This document shows positions 26,843 through 34,954 of a stretch of 44,035 nucleotides of DNA, in pieces. The position numbers were made by a program, and so were the translations under genes. Source of the DNA: Candidatus Iainarchaeum sp. (lineage in GTDB: Archaea; Iainarchaeota; Iainarchaeia; Iainarchaeales; GCA-2688035); the NCBI GenBank assembly GCA_002688035.1, contig NZBU01000005.1, positions 1-44,035 of the forward strand, written 5' to 3'. The first letter of the stretch is position 1, and every line of letters begins with the position of its first letter. The notes under the pieces are model-generated. The model saw only the letters and a program-made list of their open reading frames with translations. It was not told where the DNA came from and made no database searches.

Positions 26843-27093
26843 GTGTTTTTATCCATCAACTAAAAATTGACACAGAAAAAAATCGGGCTTTCCTTGACTT
26901 AAACCCGTTTTTTTATCCTGAAAAAGTAATTAACCACACGGCCAGTGCTTTCAACAAATTGTGTTCAACAAAATCGGCAAAAAAAGGCAACCGCTTGACA
27001 GTAGAAATTACCCCATTTGGGAAAGAAGGTTGTGAGAAAATCGCCTTAGAGTTCATGAACTATGCGCTCGCTCTTAAACAGGAGCTGGGCTAA
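26839..27093 (+). CDS. Second HxsD-like small protein, with no standard start codon
   Basis: This frame of about 84 residues has no ATG, GTG or TTG near its beginning, which probably hides it from automatic gene finders. It reads IHQLKIDTEKNRAFLDLNPF, FYPEKVINHTASAF, GNRLTVEITPFGKEG, CEKIALEFMNYALAL and ends KQELG. Several features line up with hxsD upstream: LNPxxY, a central V-x-[IL]-x-P stretch, then [IL]A-x-EF-x-N-x-A. It is therefore a tandem paralogue. Its stop TAA overlaps the ATG of hxsB (TAATG). A start at ATA (26839, overlapping the hxsD stop) would mimic the common 4-base coupling. A later ATC or ATT, or a -1 frameshift from hxsD, are alternatives. The function is probably as for HxsD. 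Confidence 0.65.
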   Translation: MGVFIHQLKIDTEKNRAFLDLNPFFYPEKVINHTASAFNKLCSTKSAKKGNRLTVEITPFGKEGCEKIALEFMNYALALKQELG

Positions 27094-28466
27094 TGCAGTT
27101 GAACAAATTTTTTGTCCACAAAATCAACAAAGACAAATATGCGCTAATAACTGATGTTGGAAACTGGACAGATGTTTCCAAAAAAGAACTCGATTCAATC
27201 AAAGAAAACAAAATAGAAAAGCAACTTCAAAAGCGCCTTGAGTCAAAAAAAATTATTCTCACAAATAAGAACAAACCCTCCATTCAAAAAGATTATACAA
27301 ATCTTTTTTCCCACCTGACCCACGGTGTTTCCCTTCATATTGTAAATCCAACAATGCGCTGTAACCTGAACTGCCTCTACTGTTATGCTGACAGTTCCCC
27401 TATTACCCGCAAGGGTTTTGATATGGACGAAGAAACAGCAAAAAAAACAATCGATTTTATTTGGCAGTCCCCCAGAAAAAATTTTGTAATAGAATTCCAA
27501 GGGGGGGAACCCCTTGCAAACTTTTCAACAATACAATTTATAATAAATTATGTAGCAAACAAGAGACCTAAGAAAAATGTTCACTGGAGAATGGTATCAA
27601 ATCTCTCGTTGATGGATGAAACAATTGCCACGTGGCTCAAAAAGAACAATGTGAATGACCTTTGCACAAGTTTGGACGGTCCAAAGAAAGTGCATGACTA
27701 TAACAGACCACTGCATGGCGGCTCTCACTCCAAAGTTGTTCACTGGCTCAGTTCTTTGAAACAGGACTTTGGATTCAAGAACATTGGTACCCTATGCACT
27801 GTAACAAAGCACAGCCTGCCTTTTGCGCGGGAAATCGTTGAAGAGCATGCAAACCTAGGATTGCCCGATATTACTCCTGTTCCTGTGCGAAGCATTGGCA
27901 GAGCAAAGAAAAACTGGAACAAAATCGGTTTTAGTGCGGACGAATACTCCATTTTTTGGAAAAAAGTTGTAGAACAATGCTTTGCCCGCACTAAGAAAGG
28001 AAAGCCAATGACTGAACAATTCTCTTTAATGATTGCACAAAAGCTTCAAGGTACGAAGCCCGCTTTCCACGCCTGCTTCAGCAAGCCATGTGGCGGAGCA
28101 CTAATGCAAGCTTCATACCAGCCTGATGGTGAAATTTATACTTGTGATGAGGGAAAAGCCCTTCCCCTGTTTAAGATTGGAACAGTAAATCAAAAATATT
28201 CCAAAGTCTTCACTTCCCCAAATGCATTGAACATGATTTCACTTAGCTCTTCTCTTGGTTTGCTGTGCAACGAGTGCAAGTGGACTGCATATTGCTGCTT
28301 TTGTCCTGTAATGGCTTATTCCTCACAGAACAGTCCTATTCCACTGCTCTATAACAATATGGATTGCAAAATCAGGCAAAGCCAATTTGAATATGTTTTT
28401 GAAAAGCTTTTCTCAAAGGACCGCTCTACTTTGTTGCAGTGGCTTGGCAAGGGCAAATCTTTATAA
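27093..28466 (+). CDS. hxsB: His-Xaa-Ser system radical SAM maturase HxsB
   Basis: A 457-residue radical SAM/SPASM-type enzyme. The N-terminal 60 residues (YALITDVGNWTDVSKKELD) resemble a PqqD-like peptide-recognition domain. The radical SAM motif CNLNCLYC has its Fe-S cysteines at 90, 94 and 97. GGEP appears in the SAM-binding loop (FQGGEPLANF). The C-terminal auxiliary cluster region shows CGGALMQASYQPDGEIYTCD, then CNECKWTAYCCFCP, typical of HxsB. HXS maturases modify a partner peptide rich in His-Xaa-Ser, here the gene at 28496; the chemistry is not known to me. The overlap with the upstream gene at TAATG shows coupled translation. It is full length with no break. Confidence 0.85.
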   Translation: MQLNKFFVHKINKDKYALITDVGNWTDVSKKELDSIKENKIEKQLQKRLESKKIILTNKNKPSIQKDYTNLFSHLTHGVSLHIVNPTMRCNLNCLYCYADSSPITRKGFDMDEETAKKTIDFIWQSPRKNFVIEFQGGEPLANFSTIQFIINYVANKRPKKNVHWRMVSNLSLMDETIATWLKKNNVNDLCTSLDGPKKVHDYNRPLHGGSHSKVVHWLSSLKQDFGFKNIGTLCTVTKHSLPFAREIVEEHANLGLPDITPVPVRSIGRAKKNWNKIGFSADEYSIFWKKVVEQCFARTKKGKPMTEQFSLMIAQKLQGTKPAFHACFSKPCGGALMQASYQPDGEIYTCDEGKALPLFKIGTVNQKYSKVFTSPNALNMISLSSSLGLLCNECKWTAYCCFCPVMAYSSQNSPIPLLYNNMDCKIRQSQFEYVFEKLFSKDRSTLLQWLGKGKSL

Positions 28467-28468
28467 AA
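28459..28468 (+). promoter_or_regulatory. TATA-like box for the hxsA-like precursor
   Basis: CTTTATAAAA lies across the stop codon of hxsB, about 28 bases before the ATG at 28496. This predicts a separate, probably strong and nearly leaderless transcript for the precursor peptide, as expected when the substrate is needed in excess of its enzymes. Confidence 0.5.
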
Positions 28469-28495
28469 CCCAAAAACATCTATAATATTGATTCT

Positions 28496-28717
28496 ATGCA
28501 GGAAAAGATTCCGAAAATAAAGCGCACGCTCTCCAACTACCTTAATGAGGAGAACGGTCGAATAACAAAACACTCTGTGCTTTCACTTGGCGCAATTCTG
28601 GCTAGCGCAGCCCTTGCTTCAACTAAGCTAAAGGATGTTGCAGCCGATACTCTGCATAATCACACTCACCTGAGTTATGTGCCGCACAGCAGCCACAGCA
28701 GCCATGCTTCGTATTAA
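28496..28717 (+). CDS. hxsA: HxsA-like precursor peptide with C-terminal His-Xaa-Ser repeats
   Basis: A 73-residue peptide. A longer GTG frame from 28439 is rejected because it overlaps hxsB and the TATA box fits the ATG. The leader (about 1-25, EKIPKIKRTLSNYLNEENGR) is charged. A hydrophobic, alanine-rich stretch (HSVLSLGAILASAALAS) follows, as in bacterial HxsA short forms. The end is histidine-rich: HNHTHLSYV, then PHSSHSSHASY. Four His-Xaa-Ser units (HLS, HSS, HSS, HAS) are visible. It is the expected substrate of HxsB and the next enzyme. The mature product, its location and the cutting site are unknown. It could be exported through the hydrophobic stretch. Confidence 0.85.
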   Translation: MQEKIPKIKRTLSNYLNEENGRITKHSVLSLGAILASAALASTKLKDVAADTLHNHTHLSYVPHSSHSSHASY

Positions 28718-28747
28718 TTTTTATTAACTTCAAGCAATTCTCTTTTT

Positions 28748-29752
28748 ATGGGCATCAAAAAACCCTTTGAGATATCATTAGAAGTAAATGATTCCTGCAA
28801 CTACTCCTGCGAATTCTGCTTTGGGAAAAATTCTGTTGACAAGAGAATAGATCTTTCCAGAGAGCAGGCAAAGAAGGTCATTGAAAAAATTGCGGCTGAG
28901 GGCATAGAACGCATAAGGTTTACAGGTGGCGAACCACTTCTTTGGCCGCACTTACAAGAAATAATTTCATTTGCAAAGCAACAAGGTTTATTCACGAGCC
29001 TTAACACAAATGGGTCCCTTTTTTCCAAGGAAAGTGCAAAAGAGCTTGCCCCTGTTTTAGATGATGTGCTTGTTTCGTTCCATGCGCTGAACGACAAATC
29101 AGAACAGCAACTCTGCGGTCAAAAAGGGTTATTTGATAAAAAAATCAGTGCAATAAAAGATCTTGCAAACCAAGGGGTATTTGTAAGGGCTTCCACAATA
29201 CTCTCAGGCCAGAACATTTCCGCCTTAGAAGAATTCAATAAAACGTTAGAAAATTTGCCGGTTTCGCAGTGGGTCTTGCTCCGTCCAATTCCAAATTCCA
29301 ATGATCTAAATCCAATTTCGTGCACAAAAATTGCGGAGGCAGTAGAAAAACTTGTTGCAATCAACAAAAACAGAAAGAATGACGAGTTCCACTTAATCGA
29401 GAATGCCTTGCCCTTTTGCTGTGCCAATCCCGAGAATGTCAGCAAAGTTGCTTTGGGGGGAATAAGGGAGGATGGTCATAGCTCGCTCTTCATTAATTCA
29501 AGCCTTGAAATAAAACCAAGTTATTTTCTTAATCGCGAATTAGGTTCGGCACTTGAAACCCCAATTAAGGAAGCTTGGGAATCACCTTTCATGCAGAAAA
29601 TGCATGCCCTGGAGTTTATTGCAGAGCAGTGTCATGACTGCAAGTATGTAATGCAATGCATGGCTGGAAGCCGGTTCTCTGCACTACGTGTAAATAAATC
29701 CCTTTATGCTCTGGATCCACTTGCTTCTTCGGAAAAATTCATTCGTCAGTAA
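28748..29752 (+). CDS. hxsC: Second radical SAM maturase of the HXS locus (HxsC-like)
   Basis: A 334-residue radical SAM enzyme. The cluster motif CNYSCEFC lies at 17-24 (Cys 17, 21, 24) with GGEP in RIRFTGGEPLLWP. A GGIREDGHSSLFI stretch follows near residue 238. The C-terminal segment CHDCKYVMQCMAGSRF supplies further cluster cysteines, as in SPASM enzymes. Position directly after the precursor peptide, and the pairing of two radical SAM enzymes with HxsD, point to the HxsC role. However, its sequence also resembles general PqqE-like peptide modifiers, so the family name is less sure than for HxsB. A TATA-like stretch (TTTTTATTAAC) just upstream suggests its own promoter. Confidence 0.75.
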   Translation: MGIKKPFEISLEVNDSCNYSCEFCFGKNSVDKRIDLSREQAKKVIEKIAAEGIERIRFTGGEPLLWPHLQEIISFAKQQGLFTSLNTNGSLFSKESAKELAPVLDDVLVSFHALNDKSEQQLCGQKGLFDKKISAIKDLANQGVFVRASTILSGQNISALEEFNKTLENLPVSQWVLLRPIPNSNDLNPISCTKIAEAVEKLVAINKNRKNDEFHLIENALPFCCANPENVSKVALGGIREDGHSSLFINSSLEIKPSYFLNRELGSALETPIKEAWESPFMQKMHALEFIAEQCHDCKYVMQCMAGSRFSALRVNKSLYALDPLASSEKFIRQ

Positions 29753-29774
29753 AACCTATTTTCTTCAAGCGAAA

Positions 29775-29786
29775 CCTATAAATAGG
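29775..29786 (+). promoter_or_regulatory. TATA-like box for the NHL-repeat gene
   Basis: CCTATAAATAGG lies 34-46 bases before the ATG at 29821. Transcription would start close to the alternative GTG at 29809, so either start is possible; I prefer the ATG. Confidence 0.5.
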
Positions 29787-29820
29787 ATTAATTAGTTATT
29801 ATTGTTCGGTGTTACTAACA

Positions 29821-31830
29821 ATGGTTTTTGACTCTAATCCCGCTAAAGAACCAAGTATTCCTGAAATCAGGGGCATGGTTGAACAGGCTGCAAATGACGG
29901 TGACAACAAAAAAAAGTATATCGCAATTGCCGTAGTAGCCATCATATTGATTGCTTTACTCTGGTTATTTGTTTTTATTCCACCGATTATGCCTCCAATT
30001 GAAGTTGATCTATGCCACAATGCTGTGCAGGATGAGGGTGAAATAGGAGTTGACTGTGGAGGTGAGTGTGGAGACTGCCCTGAATTCATTGATCCTTTCT
30101 ATGTACAGCCAGTTTCAGTCTCAGATGTTGCGGTCAACCTTGCTGAGGACAGAATATTCGTGCTGGATGAGTCAAGGCACAGGATAATGGTTTATGATTC
30201 AAAGAGAAATCACATTGCAAACATCGGCGAGACAAGAGAAGGTAATGACAAGAAAGGCTTTGTTTATACAGGGGGCGGAAATGCCGAGGGAGAACTTCTT
30301 TTCCCGGCGGCAATTGACATTGATTCAAAAGGAAGACTGTATATAATTGACCGCGAAAAAAGAATCCAAGTTTTTTCAAGTGATGGAAGAGTATTGGATG
30401 TTCTTCGCTTTGAAGAAAACATTTTAGACACTTTCCCAAAAATGGAGGACACGCCACAAGTTGATGGCGCAGGGCTTTCAATCGCTGTTGCAGAGGATGG
30501 AAAAATATTTGTTTCTGATGAACTCAGTAGTGCGGCAGCAGTATTTTCCTCAGAACTAAAACTAATAAAGGCAATTGGGGGGAGAGGCTCTGGCAAAACA
30601 AACCTTGTTTTTCCAAGGCAAATATCCCTGCATGATGGCTTAGTTTACATTGCCGACAGCGGCAATTCCAGAATCCAGGTTTTTGACACAGAACTTGAAT
30701 ATCAATCCTCTATATCTGAGGGATTGGAACAACCGGCAGCAGTAGCGGTTGGAGAAGACGGCAAAATTTATGTTGCAGACGCCTGGGACAACAAAATAAA
30801 AGTTTTTGACTCTGCACACAATCTCAAAAGAGAAGTTGGTGGCATTGGAAGCATTAGAGGACTATTCTATGACCCTTACCGGATAAAGCTTGATTCTGAG
30901 GGCAAACTTTATGTGGTTGAAACCGGGAACGCAAGACTGCAAATCCTTGACAAAGAACTTGAAACAGTAATGTCTATCGAAGGAATTAGCGGTGGAAGTC
31001 TAACGAGCTTCTCTCCGTTCTATGTTGCCATAGGGCCTGAAAAACAAATTGTTGTATCAGAACCCTTAAACCATCGCATCACCATGTTTAGTTCGACCGG
31101 AAAATATGTGAAAGAACTTGGTGGAAGAGGTTTTTCCAACACTGAGTTCAATGTTCCAAAGGGGCTTGCATTTGACTCGCAGGGAAGACTGTTTGTAGGG
31201 GACAGCCAAAATCACAGGATACAGGTTTTCTCCAAGAACTTTGACTATATTGCCACAATAAAGCATGCTGAACTATTCTGGCCTGTTGCAGTTCATGTTG
31301 CGCCAAACGGAACAATATTTGTTGGCGAGGACAGTTCTAAAAAAGTTCTGATGTTTGATGACAAGGGAGAATACCTTGGCGCTATTGGTGAGGAAAAAGG
31401 AATTACTCTCCCACTTGGAGTTATTGCAACAGATGACCGAATTTATATTACCGATGATAAGGCAAAAACCATTGAAGTGTTTGACCTGCAGCTTAACAAA
31501 ATTGAGAGCATTGGCGATGTTGATGCGCGAAGGAACTTAAGCGGTGAGTTCAACGAAAGCTTTGCATTGGATGGTGAAGGAAACTTGCTTTTCGCTGACA
31601 ACACAAACAGAAAAGTAATTGTCTACGATTTTGAAACAGAGGAGTTTTCGCACTTTGGAGAATTTGGCGATTTCCCTGGTTATGCGCTAAGCGTGCTGGA
31701 AGTAGCGGCTTCTAATGATGGAAAGATAATTGCTGTAGCCGATATGGTAAAGCATCGCGTATTCCTCTTCGACGAGAACCAGGAAAAAGTCGGAGAGATA
31801 ACTATCAAGGCTTTCCCTCGACAAAACTAA
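29821..31830 (+). CDS. Membrane-anchored NHL-repeat beta-propeller protein
   Basis: A 669-residue protein. About 34 cytoplasmic residues (with a KKK stop) precede a single membrane helix (about 37-57, IAIAVVAIILIALLWLFVFI). A short cysteine-rich neck follows (CHNAVQDEGEIGVDCGGECG, then DC), and the rest is NHL repeats: units of about 45-50 residues with wording such as GKIYVADAWDNKIKVFDS, GRLFVGDSQNHRIQVFS and GRLYIIDREKRIQVFSSDG. About ten such units give one or two propellers outside the cell. NHL propellers bind proteins, sugars or RNA; the ligand here is unknown. The gene follows the HXS locus on the same strand but has its own promoter. Its stop overlaps the convergent gene by 4 bases. 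Confidence 0.85.
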   Translation: MVFDSNPAKEPSIPEIRGMVEQAANDGDNKKKYIAIAVVAIILIALLWLFVFIPPIMPPIEVDLCHNAVQDEGEIGVDCGGECGDCPEFIDPFYVQPVSVSDVAVNLAEDRIFVLDESRHRIMVYDSKRNHIANIGETREGNDKKGFVYTGGGNAEGELLFPAAIDIDSKGRLYIIDREKRIQVFSSDGRVLDVLRFEENILDTFPKMEDTPQVDGAGLSIAVAEDGKIFVSDELSSAAAVFSSELKLIKAIGGRGSGKTNLVFPRQISLHDGLVYIADSGNSRIQVFDTELEYQSSISEGLEQPAAVAVGEDGKIYVADAWDNKIKVFDSAHNLKREVGGIGSIRGLFYDPYRIKLDSEGKLYVVETGNARLQILDKELETVMSIEGISGGSLTSFSPFYVAIGPEKQIVVSEPLNHRITMFSSTGKYVKELGGRGFSNTEFNVPKGLAFDSQGRLFVGDSQNHRIQVFSKNFDYIATIKHAELFWPVAVHVAPNGTIFVGEDSSKKVLMFDDKGEYLGAIGEEKGITLPLGVIATDDRIYITDDKAKTIEVFDLQLNKIESIGDVDARRNLSGEFNESFALDGEGNLLFADNTNRKVIVYDFETEEFSHFGEFGDFPGYALSVLEVAASNDGKIIAVADMVKHRVFLFDENQEKVGEITIKAFPRQN

Positions 31831-33122
31831 AATAATTTTCTCGCGATTTCGTCATGGAAGAACAGTCCATTGTAACCAAGGCCAAGAAAACCGTTCTTCT
31901 CCTCAACCAATCCACCCTGTTTCAATTCACTCAAAATAGGGCCAAACACTTTTACAATTTCCACACCAAACTGTTCTCGAAAATCCCTCAGGCTTACTCC
32001 GTTCTCAGTTCTGTTCAAACCGCTTTTCTTCAGGCCAAGTGCAACAAACCTTACCATTAGTTCTTCTTTTGAAAGCGCTTTTCCTGTTGCGGCCCCGATT
32101 TCATTCTCGTCAATACTATGAAAGTACTCATGGGTAGGCATTGCATTATTGTAATCCCAGCTTGAAACAAAAGAACAACTGCTAACTCCTATTCCAACAA
32201 ATTCTCCATTACTCCACTGGTTATCCAAAAAGCGCATTTCTTTTCCTTTTCTCACAAATTGGTAGGGGAACTGCTGCAAATAACCTTTGCCTGATAATTT
32301 TTCCACAAAAAGATAGTACATTTTACGCATTGTTTCCACAGAAGGAAACAATTTCCGATCTGCTGAAAAGAATGCTGTTCCCTTCATCACTCTAAGGTCT
32401 GAGGCAGTAATACTATCAAGCCCAAGTTCCAGTGTTCTTTCAATAGTTTTCCCCCAGCTCTCAATATCTTGCTTTGGCAAACCATAAATGAAATCTGCAT
32501 TAATATTCTCAAACCCAGCTTCCCTTGCCAGACCAATAGCCTTTTCGGCTTGCTCAGGATTGTGCGCCCGATTTCCAATTTTCAGCACTTTCTCATCAAA
32601 ATCTTGTATGCCAACACTAAGCCTGTTAAAACCATGTTCTCTCAACGAAAAAAGTTTCTCCTCGTTAAGTGTTTCAGGACTGCTTTCAATTGAAACTTCT
32701 GTCTTCTCGTCAAGTGAAAAAAATTCTTTTACAGCTGTCAGCACTTCTGCAAGCGCCTCGGCCTTAAGCAGGGTTGGCGTACCCCCTCCAAAAAACACGC
32801 TTTGTATCTTTGCGTCTTCACCAATTATTTTGCTATAGGCAGCCAGTTCTCTTTTCAGGGCCACAGCATATTTATCGAGAATGCCAGCCGAAGAAAGCAT
32901 CTCCTTATAATAGTGGCAGAAAGCGCATGCCTTGGAACAGAATGGAGTGTGAAAATATAGTGCCAATTTTTCAGGCGGATTATGCTCAATGGAATCAGCC
33001 AATTCCTCGGAATTAAGCTCTGGCAAGTCCTTTGACTCAGGATACCTGTAAACAAAACCATGGCCAAAAACACGTTTTTCAATGCCTCTTTTCGCCAACT
33101 GCTCCAAACTTACCAATTGCAT
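31827..33122 (-). CDS. HemW/HemN-like radical SAM protein
   Basis: A 431-residue radical SAM protein. The CSKACAFCHYYK motif (Cys 62, 66, 69) and the sequence order YFHTPFC, FFGGGTPTLL, SIESSPETLN, RLSVGIQDFDEKVLKIGNR, NADFIYGLPKQ match HemN/HemW. HemW is a heme chaperone and HemN converts coproporphyrinogen III; which, if either, applies is open. The C-terminal part (DNQWSNGEFVGIGVSSCSFV onward) agrees with HemW-type proteins. No heme-synthesis genes are nearby. Another family role, such as a methyltransferase, is possible. It is divergent from the U32 pair, with about 60 bases between starts. Confidence 0.85.
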   Translation of the reverse strand: MQLVSLEQLAKRGIEKRVFGHGFVYRYPESKDLPELNSEELADSIEHNPPEKLALYFHTPFCSKACAFCHYYKEMLSSAGILDKYAVALKRELAAYSKIIGEDAKIQSVFFGGGTPTLLKAEALAEVLTAVKEFFSLDEKTEVSIESSPETLNEEKLFSLREHGFNRLSVGIQDFDEKVLKIGNRAHNPEQAEKAIGLAREAGFENINADFIYGLPKQDIESWGKTIERTLELGLDSITASDLRVMKGTAFFSADRKLFPSVETMRKMYYLFVEKLSGKGYLQQFPYQFVRKGKEMRFLDNQWSNGEFVGIGVSSCSFVSSWDYNNAMPTHEYFHSIDENEIGAATGKALSKEELMVRFVALGLKKSGLNRTENGVSLRDFREQFGVEIVKVFGPILSELKQGGLVEEKNGFLGLGYNGLFFHDEIARKLF

Positions 33123-33182
33123 AACTCTTTTCTCTGCAAAAATGATTTTAAGGTTTAATTATAACAATATAGAGTGATTTGT

Positions 33183-34157
33183 ATGAACATACTTGCTCCT
33201 TTCTCAGACCAGGATGAGATTTTGTCCCTAATCAATGCAGGCGCAAAAGAACTTTACTGCGGGGTAATTGACCAACAATGGGAGAAACAATATGGTTATG
33301 TCAGCAGCATTAATCTAAGGCACGACAAAATAGCCAATCTAAACTCTTTTGAAGAACTCGAGGAATCTGTTAAACAAGCACATGCCAAGAGTGCAAAAGT
33401 ATTTCTTACGCTTAACGCGCACTATTACTCTGAAAAACAATTGCCAATTGTAATGAAGCAGGCAGGCAAAGCCCTTGATTTAGGCGTTGACTCTTTGATT
33501 GTTGCCGATTCAGCTTTAATTCCTGAGCTAAGAAAAGAGTTTGATGCCGATGTTTCCTTGAGCACAGGAAACCCCGTTTTCAACAATTCAGCACTAGACT
33601 TTTTCAAACAACTAGGAGTATCGCGTGTTGTTTTCCCAAGGCATCTTTCCCTCAAAGAAATTGAAGAGCTTTCAAAACACGCAAAAAAAATTGGCTTGGC
33701 AACCGAGGGTTTTGTCCTCAATGTGCTCTGCCCACACATTGATGGTTTGTGCACTTTTCAGCACTTGGTTGAGAAAAACATTTCTTTTGTTCCTGCAGGT
33801 CCGCTTGCATGCAGAATGCCTTTCAAGGCAACCGCGATATCCTCGAGGCCAGAGGAGAGCAAGCGTGTTTCCGAGAACCATGTTCAACTTTGGGAAAACA
33901 CCCTTCTGCGCGACTGTGGCTTGTGTGCAGTGCGTGAATTCAGAAAATTTGGTATTGACACCGTTAAAATTGCGGGCAGAGCTCACTCGTTGGAGAAAAA
34001 GATTTCCGATGTTGAAGCAACAAAAAAGGCAATCAATCTAGCTAGCACCAAAAATGCGGAACAATTCAAGGAAGTTTGCAAGGGTATTTACTTTGACTTG
34101 TTCCACAATTCCTGCGATTACATTCACTGTTATTATGCCGGAGCTGGTTTGGAATGA
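33183..34157 (+). CDS. Peptidase U32-family protein, UbiU-like
   Basis: A 324-residue U32 protein, likely carrying a 4Fe-4S cluster. I chose the ATG at 33183; a GTG at 33174 adds three residues. The start MNILAPFSDQDEILSLINAG and the motif AKELYCGV are typical. The cysteines lie at about 183, 190, 210 and 245/248 (VLCPHIDGLC, PLACRMPF, RDCGLC). Their spacing is close to the four cluster cysteines of UbiU. UbiU and UbiV together hydroxylate ubiquinone precursors without oxygen; archaea do not make ubiquinone, so the substrate here must differ. It overlaps its partner gene by 4 bases (ATGA). Confidence 0.85.
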   Translation: MNILAPFSDQDEILSLINAGAKELYCGVIDQQWEKQYGYVSSINLRHDKIANLNSFEELEESVKQAHAKSAKVFLTLNAHYYSEKQLPIVMKQAGKALDLGVDSLIVADSALIPELRKEFDADVSLSTGNPVFNNSALDFFKQLGVSRVVFPRHLSLKEIEELSKHAKKIGLATEGFVLNVLCPHIDGLCTFQHLVEKNISFVPAGPLACRMPFKATAISSRPEESKRVSENHVQLWENTLLRDCGLCAVREFRKFGIDTVKIAGRAHSLEKKISDVEATKKAINLASTKNAEQFKEVCKGIYFDLFHNSCDYIHCYYAGAGLE

Positions 34158-34954
34158 AATTTGAGAAAGCAATCTTGGTGCAAAACCTTTCAGAATTTGA
34201 AAAACAAAACCTGAACGAATTTGACCGGGTATATTTTGGAGATGAAACCTGTGATAGGCTTATTCCCTCTTCAACCGAATTAAAAAAGGCCATGATTTTC
34301 TGTAAAAAGAAGGGTCTTGCATTCTCATTTGTTACTCCCTTCTGTACAAACCAGGGAGTGAAAAAGCTCAAGTTGCTGCTTGAACAACTTGGCAATGAGG
34401 AGCTGATTGTAAATGACTTTGGGATTTTGAAGGAGGCAGCGAAATTCGAAAATATTGAATTGGTTGCTGGGCGCTTGCTAAACAGGCAGTATCGCGATCC
34501 AAGAATTTCTCTTTTCAAGGGGGCCCCGGACGCAATGACAGACCACTTGCGCTCGAGTCATGCGGCAAGCAAACTATTTCAAAAACTTCTTTTGGATAAC
34601 AATGTAAAGCGCGTTGAACTCGATAATCTCTTGCAAGGAATAACAACAAATCTCACTGGCTCTGGTTTGGCTGGCTCACTATATTATCCATGTGTTTTTA
34701 TTGCAGCCACCCGCTTCTGTTTAACTGCTAATTGTGACAAGCTTTCGCATTCAAAAAAGATAGGGATATTTCCGTGCAAAAGGGAGTGCGCCAAGTATAG
34801 TTTTAGTTTTGAGGGCAAAGAGTTCGACAGGCCCTTGCTATTGTTTGGCAATGCGTTATACTTTGAAAACAATAAGATTCCAAAAAATTTGTTTGCACTA
34901 GGGGTTAATAGGTTGGTCTTCACAGGAACAAAACAATTATTATCAAAACAATAA
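34154..34954 (+). CDS. U32-related partner protein, UbiV-like
   Basis: A 266-residue protein coupled to the U32 gene by an ATGA overlap. It has a fold-like order similar to U32 (FDRVYFGDETCDRLIPSSTE, then LAFSFVTPFCTNQGVKKLKL). A cysteine set at about 33, 194, 208 and 212 (TANCDKL, FPCKREC) resembles the UbiV cluster pattern, whose last two cysteines are also four residues apart. It is therefore probably the second half of a UbiU/UbiV-type heterodimer. It shows no classical peptidase residues. The 3' end overlaps the convergent tail-anchored gene by 35 bases. The substrate is unknown. The family assignment rests on the cysteine spacing and the gene pairing. Confidence 0.65.
   Translation: MKFEKAILVQNLSEFEKQNLNEFDRVYFGDETCDRLIPSSTELKKAMIFCKKKGLAFSFVTPFCTNQGVKKLKLLLEQLGNEELIVNDFGILKEAAKFENIELVAGRLLNRQYRDPRISLFKGAPDAMTDHLRSSHAASKLFQKLLLDNNVKRVELDNLLQGITTNLTGSGLAGSLYYPCVFIAATRFCLTANCDKLSHSKKIGIFPCKRECAKYSFSFEGKEFDRPLLLFGNALYFENNKIPKNLFALGVNRLVFTGTKQLLSKQ

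Noticed and set aside
28439-28495. Longer GTG start for the HXS precursor peptide
   Set aside because: It overlaps hxsB and would lie upstream of the likely transcription start predicted from the TATA box.
33174-33182. GTG start of the UbiU-like gene
   Set aside because: ATG at 33183 gives the usual family start (NILAPF); the GTG adds only three residues.
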